The notes: a model not told the origin generated them from the sequence alone. Counted from the first letter of the stretch, positions 1-10,916 are shown. The stretch: DNA of 64,000 bases from Misgurnus anguillicaudatus (GCF_027580225.2 NC_073342.2:14087501-14151500); one strand, 5' to 3'. Numbers and translations are program-made.

Positions 1-282
1 AAAGCTCGAATAATTTCAAATTGGTTTCTTGAACATGACAATGAGTTCACTGTACTAAAATGGCCCCCACAGTCACCAGATCTCAACCTAATAGAGCATC
101 TTTGGGATGTGGTGGAACGGGAGCTTCGTGCCCTGGATGTGCATCCCACAAATCTCAATCAACTGCAAGATGCTATCCTATCAATATGGGCCAACATTTC
201 TAAAGAATTTCTAAAGAACCTTGTTGAATCAATGCCATGTAGAATTAAGGCAGACCAGAAAGGGGGTCAAACACAGTATTAA
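1..282 (+). CDS. Tc1/mariner transposase, C-terminal fragment (5' part outside window)
   Basis: Frame 1 is open from base 1 to a TAA at 280-282 and encodes 93 residues. It contains the PQSPDLNLIEHLWD block; the E of IEHLW matches the third acidic residue of the DD34E catalytic triad of Tc1 transposases, which cut and rejoin DNA at TA sites. The two catalytic aspartates would lie upstream of the window. The frame has no stop or frameshift, so this copy is less decayed than the other two Tc1 remnants here. The stop is followed closely by a terminal inverted repeat. Whether the whole transposase is intact cannot be judged. Confidence 0.85.
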   Translation, partial: KARIISNWFLEHDNEFTVLKWPPQSPDLNLIEHLWDVVERELRALDVHPTNLNQLQDAILSIWANISKEFLKNLVESMPCRIKADQKGGQTQY

Positions 283-316
283 TATGGTGTTCCTAATAAT
301 CCTTTAGGTGAGTGTA
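1..316 (+). mobile_element. 3' end of a Tc1-like DNA transposon with right terminal repeat
   Basis: Downstream of the transposase stop the sequence runs through GTGTTCCTAATAATCC and ends GGTGAGTG followed by TA. This matches the terminal repeat (CACTCACCTAAAGGATTATT in the other orientation) that I recall from abundant fish Tc1 elements. The TA at 315-316 is the expected target duplication. The left end lies outside the window. Confidence 0.8.
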
Positions 317-360
317 TATTTAATATAATATTTGGACTAGATGTGGGTTACCATATAATA

Positions 361-673
361 CAGGGCTCCAGACTGCATTTTGCCACCAAAATTTGACAGT
401 GTGCCACTGAATTTTACATCCAGTCGCACATGTGTGACCAGTAAATTTGACCTTTTTTTGTGATGTGACACTGAATTTGAAAACAGCACATTGTACTTTC
501 TGCATCTATCATTAAACTATTTATTAGTAATGAAGTGGAAATTAGTAGAAATTTGTATATTTGGTAAGCATGTTGATTTACAGTGTGTGCCCCTAAATTT
601 TCTGGTTGCGCCCCTAAAATTTTCGGTTGGGGGGCACCGTGCTCCTAGGGAAAAAAGTTAGTCTGGAGCCCTG
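361..673. mobile_element. Non-autonomous hAT-like MITE (CAGGGCTCCAGACT ends)
   Basis: The termini CAGGGCTCCAGACT (361-374) and AGTCTGGAGCCCTG (660-673) are perfect inverted repeats enclosing about 285 bp with no coding capacity. CAGGG-type ends suggest a hAT-like family, but no clean 8-bp target duplication is visible. Just outside, CCATATAAT (351-359) and ATTATATGG (684-692) form a second inverted pair, so the MITE may sit in an older palindromic element or the termini may extend further. Confidence 0.7.
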
Positions 674-1710
674 TAATAGCCAGATTATATGGGGTCCACA
701 GTTAACCTAGATTGTGAAAAGATGGCTGTTGGGTTAGGAATACATTATGCAGTGCTTCTACTTTCAGCCTTTTCTAATTTAATGCAAACCTTGTTACAAA
801 TTGTTTTATTAGCTTAACCATTTGAGATTGTCAGTGTGGCTTCTGAGATTTGGACCTCACTATATTGTTTGCTGCATGAGACAAACACACACCTCCTATC
901 ACCTCCCATGTCTATATTTCCACCCACAAGAGAGAATTGAACCCCCATTCACCCAAATCTAATGTTTAAGACTTACCGCCATGCCACATCTATCAGATTA
1001 TTTCTTTACCCGTTGTCTCATGGGACGGCTGACTGCAATAGCTCTGTGTTTAACCTGGAAGCCCTAATAAAGACAGATTATCCCTATAGTTTGATTATGT
1101 AAGAGTATGAATCACTCAACGACACCACGCCGCTGCCCGCCGCCATGGGTTGCCGTTACCCGTCTGAGCTCCTTGAGCTTTCTACAGGGCAGAACACTGA
1201 GACTAATGGCGACCTTTAGGTGGCCTAACAAAGCGAATGGAAGAGAATTGCTTCTGTCAGCTCCTGTTTTCCCACCCACATATACTCACATTAAAAGAGA
1301 AGGGACATCTAGACGTAGTCCTTGAGAGTTTGGGTGAGAAGAGGGCTTGGTACCTGAATTTAATTTTGCTCCCACCTCAGAGAAAAGCGTCCGTCTCGAT
1401 TCATATAGTTGGCAGCAGACTGACAGGTAAATTGGGGCATTTATTCTGGTGATGATATAGACGGTATTCCCTGAGCGTATTGGAAGTAAACAGTATAGAG
1501 GCATATATTTTCCAGTGTATCTGATAGATTACAGCACACACTGAAATTACAGTATTACTGTGCGGTCATGATGCTAAATAAGTTTAACGCTACAGCTTTG
1601 GGTGTAAAGCAAGAAATGTGTAGGAAATCTGTCAAAAAAATTGACCTTGAGGTAAATGCACCATTGACAATTTGAACCCTGAATTCTTTCTCATAGCCTA
1701 TGTCATTGCA
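674..1710. other. No recognisable feature
   Basis: This is low-repeat sequence with overlapping frames of about 70 codons on both strands. None has a recognisable domain or convincing splice context. I see no gene here. Confidence 0.5.
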
Positions 1711-2384
1711 TTAAAGGGACAGTTCACTTTTTAAAAAAAATATGCTCATTTTCCAGCTCCCCTAGAGTTAAACATTTGATTTTTGCCGTTTTGGAATTCA
1801 TTAAGCCGACCTCGCGATCCACTTTTAGCATAATTCATTGAATCTGATTAGACCGTTAGCATCGCGATAAAAAAAAACAACAGAGTTTCGATATTTTTCC
1901 TATTTAAAACTTGACTCTTCTGTAGTTACGTCGTGTACTAAGACTGAGGGAAAATTAAAAGATAGGATTTTCTAGGCCGATATGGCTAGGACTATACTAA
2001 CTATACTCTTATTCTGGCGTAATAATCAAGGACTTTGCTGCTCCCGAAAATAGTCCCCTTGGTAACTTTCAATAGCAGGGGACTATTTTCGGCACTGCGT
2101 AATATCATTGATATTACTAGATCAGCATAGAAAATCGCAACTTTTAATTTTCTGTCGGTCTTAGTACACAATGTTACTACAGAAGAGTCAAGTTTTAAAT
2201 AGGAAAAAATATTAAAACTCTTTGGTTATTTTTGAGTGCAATGCTAATGGTCTAATCAGATTCAATAGATTATGCCAGACCCGGAAATCAGCTGAATTGA
2301 TTCCAAAACGGTAAAAATCTAATATTTAACTCTAGGGGAGCTGGAAAATGAACTTATTTTCAAAAAAAGTGCAGTGTCCCTTAA
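1711..2384. mobile_element. Foldback DNA element, TTAA-flanked
   Basis: The left terminus TTAAAGGGACAGTTCAC is mirrored by GTGCAGTGTCCCTTAA at the right. The two halves are inverted copies for several hundred bases: the left CATTTTCCAGCTCCCCTAGA block returns inverted near 2330-2350, and the GATTCAATG/CATTGAATC blocks also pair. The whole element could fold into a long hairpin. A second, damaged copy lies at 36749-37190. Flanking TTAA suggests a piggyBac-like or Kolobok-like MITE. Confidence 0.75.
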
Positions 2385-2439
2385 GTATAGTCAAACTTTG
2401 ACTTTAATAAATGTAGCACATACAACTTATGCATTATTA

Positions 2440-2610
2440 AAAGTCATCGTCATCCAAAGTGTACCACTTATGTACAGATGGGCCTATGTATGCATTTGGT
2501 ACAAATATACCTGTGAGGTACTAATATAAACTCTTTAGTTGCAAAGGTGTACTTTCTGAAAGGGTACCTCAACAGTGACAGCTAGGGACCATTTTTTTGA
2601 CCATTTCTTT
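2440..2610. repeat. Fragment of the GTACC / GTGACAGCT interspersed repeat
   Basis: The stretch holds spaced GGTAC motifs and then AGGGTACCTCAACAGTGACAG. The same arrangement occurs in the complete element at 51821-51989. No termini are visible, so this is an old truncated copy. Confidence 0.45.
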
Positions 2611-3134
2611 TGACAGAGCAACTTACATGTATGTAAGACATAATTCTGAAAAATTTTATTTAATGTACAATGCTATTTCATGGCAATTCATATGTATTTT
2701 ATGAGGTGGTGAATTTGTATGACCACATTTGTACATTTTTGTAAGATTTGCCTTCACTCCTGTGGTGTTGGGGTTATGGGTGGGGTCAGAGTCCTGCACG
2801 GGTTCATTTTTGGAGACCCGCTCCCGCCGTACCCGCAAAGTTCAGCACCAGATCTGATCCGTCACCCATGATAATATCAAAATTAAATCCGCACCCGCAC
2901 CGGACCCGTTAATATTTGGCTCGTTACCCGACCCGCACACGCATAAATCACACACACGCTAAAATCATTCCTCACAACAGCATCATGAATTCGGGCTAAT
3001 AAAAACTATAGGCTAAAGTGCGCTTTGTTTTGCTCCATTCAATTAGCCTACCATCGGCACAAATGGAACCTGATAACTATACACAAATAGACATATTAAT
3101 GAAAAAAGAACAAGAAAAAAAACAACCTACCTAC

Positions 3135-3459
3135 TGTCATGACTGGTTTGCAGAAGTGAAGAAGTGAGGACGCAAGTGCAGAGTTTGTTGACTGAATAAA
3201 TAACATTTAATAAATAAACAGGAAACAAAACAAAGGAAACAAAATAACAGCAGGAAGGTAAACACAGGAACAGATGAGCATGGGACAGTACAAACATGGT
3301 AGCAACGACAATGATCCGGCAATGAGTGTGACACAGACACAGGTATAAATACAAACAGACTAATGACACACAGGTGGAATGAATCAGGTGATCATTAACA
3401 AATGTCCAGGTGATAACAATGGGAACAGATACAAACATGACACGGAATTAACCGTGACA
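3135..3459 (-). mobile_element. Solo LTR with exact 5-bp target duplication
   Basis: The segment begins TGTCATGAC and ends CGTGACA, giving TG...CA termini, and is flanked on both sides by CCTAC (3130-3134 and 3460-3464). On the minus strand a TATTTATA box precedes an ATTAAA-type poly(A) signal near the 3' end, so the LTR probably reads leftward. No internal gag/pol sequence is present, which points to LTR-LTR recombination. Minus-strand frames of about 100 codons here are incidental. Assignment to Ty3/gypsy is only likely. Confidence 0.75.
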
Positions 3460-3589
3460 CCTACACAACCCCTGCTGTGCTCCTAAGTCTCGTCACGAAA
3501 TGCTTTTAAGAGAAGACGTTCAGCTTCCGGCTATCAACGGCAAAACTTTATGCAACTCCTGCAACGCTCGCTCCAACTAGGCTACGAGA

Positions 3590-3960
3590 AGAATCAACAA
3601 AGGTTGCGCACTCTCACAGTGGTGGTGACGTGATGGGTCAAATGTCATTTGTTGTGCGTGCAATAATGGTAAGTCAATGAAAAGACGCGATATGGCATCC
3701 TGCGGCGCAGTACACGAGTTAAGCACGGCACGAATGGCGCGGAATGTGGATTGCCACGTTGAAAAATCTTAACTGCGCTGCGTTAACCAATCAGGACCTT
3801 GCTGAAGTAGTGACGTTATTACAGGAAGCGAGCGGAGTGGCGGAGTCTCAGCAGAGTCGCAGAAGCCCCTCCCATGACGCAAATTTCCGCGTGAATTTCT
3901 CGAATGACTAGAATTTCGAAGCGAGTCAACTCAAAGGTTTTGTTTTCACACTTTTATGCG
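3590..3960 (-). mobile_element. PIF/Harbinger-like MITE fragment
   Basis: The sequence includes AACCAATCAGGACC, GCCCCTCCCATGACGC and a GAATTTCTCGAATGACTAG block. The last two are inverted counterparts of blocks in the element at 10080-10619. CpG-rich content and the 'CAATCAGGA' motif are shared by all copies in the window. Clear termini are missing. Confidence 0.5.
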
Positions 3961-3989
3961 GGTATCTGCGGGTCATAAAATATGTACGA

Positions 3990-4085
3990 ATTCTTATGAG
4001 ATCAGGCTGTCATGTACCATCTCAGTCATACAGGTTTGGAACAAGATGAGGATAGGAATAAAAAGTGACTGAGGTTTATTTTTAG
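3990..4085. repeat. Fragment of a GTTCACCC-type TTAA repeat
   Basis: TCATACAGGTTTGGAACAAG followed by a degenerate 'atgaggat...' segment resembles the block of an abundant cyprinid repeat whose ends read GTTCACCC. Relatives lie at 40670-41302. Confidence 0.45.
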
Positions 4086-5109
4086 GCAAATTATTATGTG
4101 GTTCTTGTTTTGAAACCTCAGAAGTTCATTTATCATCATTGCACAAAAAGTCTCTCAGATGGTCCTCACAGAAAAAATCTATAAAAGCAAATTCTGTTTT
4201 TGTTCATAGCATATATTCATTAAATGCTTTTGTGTGTGTGTGTTTGGGGGGGTGTTTCGGCATGTAACATAATTTACTCCTTATTCTCTCACATTTTCTT
4301 TCATACCCGCTGGTAATGTGAGAAAAACGACAGCTTGGGGTCTGATAAAATTGACCTCAATGTTAATGAGGTTCCTTGAGACAGAGTGCAGTCTCCAGCG
4401 CTCGCCATCACGCATAGGCACGAGTGCTTGACATCATTGCCCTGTCAACGCCACCCCACTTACCTCTGTCAGCCTCAAGAGCACGTCACAGTCCACTCTT
4501 GTCACACTCATTAGTCCGAGCGTAGATTTACAACCCCCTTGATGTATCCCACAATCCACGGCTCACATCTGCTCCATTTGATCTGTCATCACAAGCCCTT
4601 CTCCGACGTACTTTTTTCACGGCTGTTCGAGGCCCACTTGAAAACACATTATTTGAAAACAAAATTACTGTCATGTACAGACCGAGGGTTAAATATCATC
4701 AGACGCTCCCTGCCTCCTTAATACAAGATGGTTTTCAATAGAACTGCCATTTAAGACTGCAGTGCAAAAGAGCAGAAACTTGTTTTTGAAGTTAAGATGT
4801 TAATGTTTAGAGTTTCTTGAAGGCAACGCCATTTTGGTTTGCACTTACACATGTATTTTAAGAGGTTTCTGCTAAACCTTTGAGATCCACTTATAACTCT
4901 GAGGACAATGACATTGTAATCTCAAATGACATTCATGAATGCCCTCTAGAGAGAATCGTCCTTTTGAAAGAGAAGATTCTTCATGTGTAAGAAATGAATA
5001 TACAGGTATGCTCACTGATATAGATTTTATGGTATTATTTATTCAAACTGTCAAGCAGATGTCGATGTCATTACGTCATCCATAAGTCAAAAGAAAGTAA
5101 TTAATAGTT
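4086..5109. other. No recognisable feature
   Basis: Mixed-composition sequence with a short GT-rich run near 4231-4253. One 60-codon open frame (4539-4721) has no recognisable domain. I see no gene or element ends. Confidence 0.45.
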
Positions 5110-5690
5110 TGCTAAAACCAACTCAATCTCATGGAAACACGTACCTATTTTACTATGTGGCTAATTTGTATCAATGCAATAATCTTCATATGAATGCAAT
5201 CTTATTTATATGAACTGCTTTCACACTAGTGACATTGGGGTTAGGGTTGGGCTTTCATTTATGCTTTTTTAGGGGCCGTGCACACCAAAGCTTTTATGCC
5301 AGCAGCCAGCACATGTTTTCAATTGTTTCCAATGGAAGCGTAGCGAGTTGAAAGAGATTCAACTTTGGGTGAAAAGCTCCGCTCGTCAATGTCAGTTCTC
5401 ACACGGCCGTCCAATCACAGTGGAGGAGGGGCGAGACAAATAGCACAACAACCAACCAGCTCACAGCTCAAGTATTACAGCTACCAAAGCGCTCAGTTGA
5501 AGAAAGTTGGCGCTCAGCTGAAAAAACCCTGACATTCGGCGACCTCCAGGCGTTTTTAGCCACGTTTAAAAGCTTTGTTGTTGTACACTACCTTAGGATA
5601 ATTGTCTATTTTTATATGATTCACGTTGTACGAATTCATATGAAATCCCACTACGTAAAATAATTGAAATTTTCCTGTGAATTTAGCTTA
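5110..5690. mobile_element. Two nested old MITE fragments
   Basis: The outer part begins near 5115 (CCAACTCAATCTCATGG) with a GTACCTATTTTACTATGTGG block. The right side near 5625-5665 has 'atgaaatcccactacgtaaaat', an approximately inverted version. Between them, from about 5271, is a CpG-rich segment starting GGGGCCGTGCACACC, a PIF/Harbinger-like terminus, but its right end is not clear. Confidence 0.4.
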
Positions 5691-5713
5691 GCTGAAACAC
5701 ACTAAAGTCTATT

Positions 5714-6097
5714 TTAAAGGTGCAGAGTGTAATTTTTAGAAGGATCTCTTGACAGAAATTCAAAATAATATACAAAACTGTATTATTAGGGGTGTATAAA
5801 GACCTTTCATAATGAACCGTTATGTGTTTATTACCTTAGAACGAGACCTTTTCATCTACATACACAGAGGGTCCCCTTACATGGAAGTTGCCATTTTTGT
5901 GCCGCCATTTTCTACAGAAGCCCTTAATGGACAAACTTTTTTACTAAGTTTTCTCCAACGATATGTTTGTTCGATGGCGGCTACTGTAGCTTCTCTGTGT
6001 GTTTCAAAAGCGAGTGGTGAGCAGTGGACTGAGCCGTTGGTTGCAATTCAAAACCTCACCACTAGATGGCGCTAGAATTTACACACTGCACCTTTAA
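5714..6097. mobile_element. Complete TTAA MITE, TTAAAGGTGCAG family
   Basis: The ends TTAAAGGTGCAGAGTGTAA and TTTACACACTGCACCTTTAA are inverted repeats flanking 384 bp. Internal landmarks shared with the other copies are ATTGCATTTCTGTCAAG-like, CATTTAGGG-like and CACTAGATGGCGCTA blocks. The 87-codon open frame inside follows the repeat consensus and is not a gene. TTAA at both ends suggests a piggyBac-like origin. Confidence 0.85.
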
Positions 6098-6120
6098 CGA
6101 CTATTAAGATCAATTTTATA

Positions 6121-6190
6121 CATACATTGGCAGATGCTTGACTTTTTGTGCTGCTAATGCAATGCTCTACCACTGAGCTATACAGTACAT
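6121..6190 (-). mobile_element. tRNA-derived SINE, internally deleted
   Basis: The tail motif 'attggcagatgct' is joined almost directly to the reversed tRNA-like head (AGCTCAGTGGTAGAGCATTG on the minus strand). Full copies have about 60 bp between these parts, so this one has lost its middle. Confidence 0.6.
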
Positions 6191-6965
6191 GAACAGTATT
6201 GTGCACCTATGTGAAAACGGTGATATACTTTTATTTTTCTGGTGCTAGTGGCACAAAAATGTATTTATGCCAATTTTAAAGGTTCACAGTGTAGATTTTT
6301 AGCACCATTTAGTAGTGAGTCTGTGAAATGCAACCAACGGTTCAGGCCACAGCTCACCCCTCGCTTTCGAAACACATAGAGAAGCTACAGTAGCCGCCAC
6401 AGAACAAACATGTAATCACATGAGACAACGTACTGACAAAACACGCTTTATAGAACTGTTTGTCCATTTAGGGGTACTGTAAAAAGATGTAGGTGCAAAA
6501 TGGCGACTTTTATGTAAGAGAACTGGTGTATGTAGAGAAAAACATCTCATTCTAAGGTAATAAAAACATAACAGTTCATTTTGTAAGATCTGTATACACC
6601 ACTGATAATATGGTTAACTCTTTCCCCGCCATTGACGAGTTATCTCGTCAATTAAGAGAAAACGGTAACACTTTAATTTTAGGGGTCCATAATAATGCAT
6701 TAATAAGGCATTAATTAAGGATTAATTAAGCATAGACGGTTTCAGTAGTAACAACATAAACAAGTGGCTTTCGTGGTCAACACGTAACTTCCGGTAAACT
6801 CCACTAAGAATAAATAACAACAAAGTACTTACAACGTAGTTTATTTATTTAACAAGCAAAATAAACAACACGTAGATTACCTAGGAAACAAAAACATTTG
6901 TTATTTTAACTAGTCAGACCATTAACGCAAATGCATCCGATGAAACCATTTATATAGTTATGCTA

Positions 6966-7172
6966 CACTGTAAAAAATGTCTGTAGAAATTACAGTATTA
7001 ATGGGTATTACTGGCAACTAGCTGCCAGTAACTTACTGTAGATTTTACATTTATGTTATTTACTGGCAACATTTTGTTCAACGTTAAGTGAACATGAAAC
7101 ATTTTTAGACTTTATCTTCTACAGTAAGTTACTGGCAACCAGCTGCATAATTACAGCAAATTTTTTACAGTG
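6966..7172. mobile_element. CACTGTAAAAA MITE
   Basis: The ends CACTGTAAAAAATG and ATTTTTTACAGTG are inverted repeats around a 207-bp core with paired TTACTGGCAAC and CTGCCAGTAA motifs. Related ends occur at 24038-24307 and 42817-43132. No exact target duplication is visible. Confidence 0.7.
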
Positions 7173-7275
7173 ATATTACCTCATTACTAACTTTATCTGA
7201 ATAAATAGTATGTTTTCCAATATTAACTAAATAAACTTAGTACACATAATTAAAACATTTGTTATTAAGTAAAGT

Positions 7276-7678
7276 ATATAATGCTTTATTATGGAAATTT
7301 GAGATTCAAAGCAATATTGAGAACAGTTATAGCTTATTACTGTTAGAACTGCCACAAATACACTGGTGGCAGATCTTATCCATCGAAAACATTCACTTTT
7401 CCCAGACAAGCATTAATGTCAAGCCCTATAGATTATTAGCCATTTATTAGTAACCGTGTTTCAAAATCAATACAAATCTAACATAATTGTTGGCTTAAAA
7501 ATGATCAATAAATGTATACCGATTAATAATTGAAGGTAAAAGATTTACTTCAGAAGAGAGGGTCAAATTGTCTTTATTAGAAGATATTAGTAATGTATTT
7601 GTGGCAGTTCTAATAGTAATAGCCATAATTGTTCTCAATATTGCTTTGAATCTCAGATTTCTCTATAAAGCATGATAT
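7276..7678. mobile_element. Foldback element with arms of about 85 bp
   Basis: The left arm (7276-7361) and right arm (7595-7678) are inverted copies. Landmarks are GAGATTCAAAGCAATATTGA on the left and its complement TCAATATTGCTTTGAATCTC on the right, with a GAACTGCCACAAATAC / GTATTTGTGGCAGTTC pair at the inner ends. The loop is about 230 bp with no coding capacity. Confidence 0.8.
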
Positions 7679-8198
7679 TCCTGTTCCTGATGAGGTTTTA
7701 TGGTTATCTGTAATACCGGGATTATCCACTCTTACCCAATTTATAAAAAAAAACTGAAGCAAAAAATTATTTATTAATTTTACATGTGTATGTTTTGATA
7801 ATCGTTCTGAATCTGATCTCTAAAAAATTCCTTCACAAAAATGCTATTATTTCAGCTTTTTGCTAAGAAATTTGTATTTTTGAAGAAAAATACCAATATT
7901 TAAGAGTTTATAAACAGAAAAAAATATATAGATGCGATGAAACGTTTTTTTTCCCCCCATTTTGTTTGTTTGTTTATTGTTTGTTTGAAAGCAGAAAGTC
8001 TGTTCTTTCATTTGTTGTATGTTTATTCATTTTTTAGATGAAAAATTTCCTGGAAGGCATTTTGTAAACTTTTATGAAAATCACAAAAAATGCTGGCGGG
8101 CAACTTTTCAAAAAATAGCTGGCTGGGAATGAGTTAAGTATATTATATTGCATTTCTGTCAAGTGATCCTTCTGAAAGTTACACAATACACCTTTAAT

Positions 8199-8882
8199 CC
8201 CTGGTCTTCAATCTGACCAGGGTGTTTTGGAAGATTCATCATCTTGCTTTTCCCATCTCCAGGTCTTCACTGTATTCATTAAAACACACCTCAACAATCT
8301 TTTGCTAATCACCACACCTTTCCAGATCAAATACTACACCTGGAGTAAGTTACTCACAACCCTTTATGTCTGACATTTTGCCTCCTGACCGTAACATCCA
8401 AGATGCTTCACATGAAGCCTGAAGCGTCAGTGCACCCAGAGAACATTACCAGCCCTGGCAACAATTTTCAGGACAGAACAAGTCAAGTGTGTAAAGTTCA
8501 ACAGAAACATCATAGAAAATGAACCTGCCCGATGACATTTTAATCAGAACGGCCCAGCAACATAAAAACAGCATTGTTGACAGAGCTGCGTAATTTATTT
8601 CTTGTGCCGTACGTATTGGTATACAGCATCGGCCGAGCTTCTCGTCGTTACGCGGACGTCAAACAAATGTTTTCGTGTTCGCTGAAGGTCAAGGGAAGCA
8701 TTCGCTGAAAATCATTTGACGTCGGTAGCACTGCATCGACTATTTTCAAAGTTCAAAATACAAAGAAAATATTTTAGTTAGTATTGATTTTTAAAACACT
8801 GAAGTTTGAAAGTAGCCTACAGTAAAAAAATTACTCTACAGATATACCCCTCATAAACATAAGATATTAAATGTACTGTAGA

Positions 8883-8885
<3 letters not shown>
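8199..8885. other. Low-repeat stretch with a small hairpin
   Basis: No gene is visible. At 8655-8723 GACGTCAAACAAATG is mirrored by CATTTGACGTC, and the motif TTCGCTGAA occurs twice between them. It could be a decayed MITE terminus pair or a small hairpin; nothing else marks it as an RNA gene. Confidence 0.4.

Positions 8886-8959
<74 letters not shown>
8886..8959. repeat. (TA)n microsatellite
   Basis: An uninterrupted TA dinucleotide run of about 37 units. A minus-strand open frame reading Ile-Tyr repeats passes through it and is not a gene. Confidence 0.95.
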
Positions 8960-8961
<2 letters not shown>

Positions 8962-10079
8962 TTCTTAGTATCGCTTGGACAGTCAGTGTAGATGACACTG
9001 TACTCATCAAGCCTTTCAGCCATTTTTTGACCCATGCCGAACATCAATCATGAGCTCTCAAGGGGGGTCGTACCTATGCACTCACTTCCATCAGTCAGCC
9101 TCATGCCCGCACCACTCACCAACAGAACGTTTTAATGCACTTTCAAAGTCAGACGTTTCAAATCCATGGAAAGCAAAGGAGGAATGAAAGTGAAGGATAT
9201 GGATGATAGATTATTCAAAATAATGGCGTAATTCCGGTAGCAGTGTGGCATATGCAATCTCAAGGTTCTGCAGCTGACATTTTGACGCAGACTGGCACCC
9301 TTTGTGCCCGAATGCGAAATGCGCAAGGAGCAAAAAGGTGAGAAATGCACTTTGAAATAAGAGGCAGCGAGAAAGAGAGAGTAAATCTAGCGTTCTAATG
9401 GCATATCTACTATCCTTGTCACGGAAGCACTTGTAGATGCCGAAATAAAGCTTTCAAAGTGACAACTCGGATGCACTCTGCTATGGTAAAGGCCAGAATA
9501 CTGAAAAGCACAATACGTCTGAAAAGATGTTTTCCATCTGGAGGAGTAAGACAGACCTTCCACTTTAATTTAACTGCCGGGGGGAATTGCAGCTTGGAAG
9601 ATAACGCATCTGTATGCTTTCGGTGGGCTAACATTAAAATCTCACAATTGAGGATTTTAGTGCGGCAAAGCATGCGAGCGTCCTCAAGGGTGATCGGTAT
9701 CTTACTAACAACGCTGTTGATGGTCTGATACGAAGATAATGACACACGATTGTGATATAAAACCCCAATCAGCCGGTGTGCGGCTAAGCGCTAACAAAGG
9801 CATGTTTTATATGAATGAGCTTTAAGATTAAGATATTGGTTTTTTTATTTAATTTTGGCCTTTTTGCTACTCTCATTGATATAGAAAGATAACAAAACAG
9901 GATGGAAGGAGGAAAATTGAGATATGTTGCAAGATGAATTTATAACTTAATGGCAATGTTTGGCCAGACTGTAGTGTTTTATAGATTTTTTGTCTTTTGC
10001 ATTTTTGTAATTTTCCAGAAAGCATACGACTTCCTGCCGACTTTGGGGCGGACCCGGCCCTGGGTCTTCTGCTATCTGA
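8960..10079. other. Low-repeat stretch, no gene seen
   Basis: Sequence of balanced composition without recognisable element ends. Open frames of 70-110 codons overlap on both strands at 9132-9745 and 9873-10171 and show no domain, so I do not call them. Confidence 0.45.
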
Positions 10080-10619
10080 CTGTGCGTTCACACCAGACGC
10101 GGAAGAGACGGAAAAACGCGCTATTCGCGTGTAGTTGGGTGTTTGAGTTTACTCGCTTCATTTGCACATGAAATTCTAGTCATTCGAGACATTCACACGT
10201 AACTTTGGGTCATGGGAGGGGCTTATAAAGCTCAAATTGAGTAAACTTACCAGATTGTTCGACCTCCTCACTCACTTGCAAACAAGATCTTTTTTATTCC
10301 TCTAAAAGTACGAAGATGTCTCGTGTATTGATGATGATTGTCCTCCATTGTTGTTTTGTTTTTCTGCCTCCGCTCGCTTCCTGTAATCACGTCACTGCTA
10401 GAGCAAGCTCCTGATTGGTTAACGCAGCACGAAAATTCAGATTTTTCAACTCGCACGGATCACAAATGCTCAATTTGTGTGTTCAGCACCATCTGCGCTG
10501 CCCCTTATGCGTCATACGCGCTTACCGCGCCGCAGGATGCCTATTCGCATCTTTGCAATGACTTAACATGTAAATCACTCGCGCTTTCCCCCTCTTCCGT
10601 GTCTGGTGTGAACGCACCA
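10080..10619. mobile_element. PIF/Harbinger-like MITE
   Basis: Inverted ends (TGTGCGTTCACACCAGACGC on the left, GTCTGGTGTGAACGCACC on the right) enclose 540 bp rich in CpG. It contains the CTCCTGATTGGTTAA and TCAACTCGCA motifs found in the copies at 27124-30134 and 31789-32227. The flanks may be a 3-bp duplication (TGA at 10077-10079 and 10620-10622), off the usual TAA/TTA. The 94-codon frame inside is incidental. Confidence 0.75.
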
Positions 10620-10671
10620 TGAGAATTAATTCTATGAAATAGTAAAAAGCTTGAAATACAGGCTAGCATTA

Positions 10672-10912
10672 CCGAGCCCCTAAGGTGACACTGGAGTAAA
10701 AAAAATCTAAAGTTTAGTTTCATGTACTCACGTGAAACTTTCATGTGCTCACTTTAAAACCTTCATGTGGAGAATTTTTAGTTAAAAGTTTAGTTTCGTG
10801 TGCTCACTTGAAACTTTCGTGTGCGCACATGAAACTAAACGCGATAGTTTCACGTGCACACACAAAACTACATTTTATTTAAGTTTTGCTCCATGTCCCC
10901 TTAGGGGCTCCG
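10672..10912. mobile_element. GAGCCCCTAAGG MITE, copy 1
   Basis: The ends ACCGAGCCCCTAAGGTGACA and CCCCTTAGGGGCTCCGT are inverted repeats. The core is packed with variants of GTTTCATGTGCTCAC and TGCGCACATGAAAC, short inverted modules that could form several small hairpins. Confidence 0.75.
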
Positions 10913-10916
10913 TATT

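Larger units (their letters stand above)
2787..3990. mobile_element. hAT-like element fragment, interrupted by an LTR
   Basis: It starts CAGAGTCCTGCACGGGTTC, a terminus I recall from fish hAT elements, and continues with CCCGC/ACCCG-rich subterminal repeats. Related CGGGT motifs recur near 3958-3977. The expected right terminus is not found, so the copy is truncated or rearranged. It is interrupted by the solo LTR at 3135-3459 and a Harbinger-like stretch near 3590-3960. Confidence 0.5.
6614..8137. mobile_element. TTAA element with CCCCGCCA termini
   Basis: It is bounded by TTAA at 6614-6617 and 8134-8137. The ends TTAACTCTTTCCCCGCCA and (inverted) TTAACTCATTCCCAGCCAG match each other and the smaller relative at 23111-23591. 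The interior has collected further insertions (6966-7172, 7276-7678) and an unidentified block near 6670-6960 with CGTGGTCAACACGTAACTTC. No transposase is recognisable. Confidence 0.8.
6276..8198. mobile_element. TTAA MITE of the GGTGCAG family, split by an insertion
   Basis: The left portion (6276-6617) follows the family from TTAAAGGTTCACAGTG through the CGCTTTCGAAACACATAG block to CTGATAATATGGTTAA. The remaining arm resumes at 8138 with GTATATTATATTGCATTTCT and ends CACCTTTAA at 8198. Removing 6614-8133 restores the sequence seen in intact relatives, with one TTAA. Confidence 0.85.

Noticed and set aside
3127..3438. 103-codon hydrophobic minus-strand frame
   Set aside because: It coincides with the solo LTR and has no viral or cellular domain.
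5812..6075. 87-codon plus-strand frame
   Set aside because: It lies wholly inside a TTAA MITE and the homologous part of related copies is not open.
8817..9047. 76-codon frame with an Ile-Tyr run
   Set aside because: It is produced by the (TA)n microsatellite.
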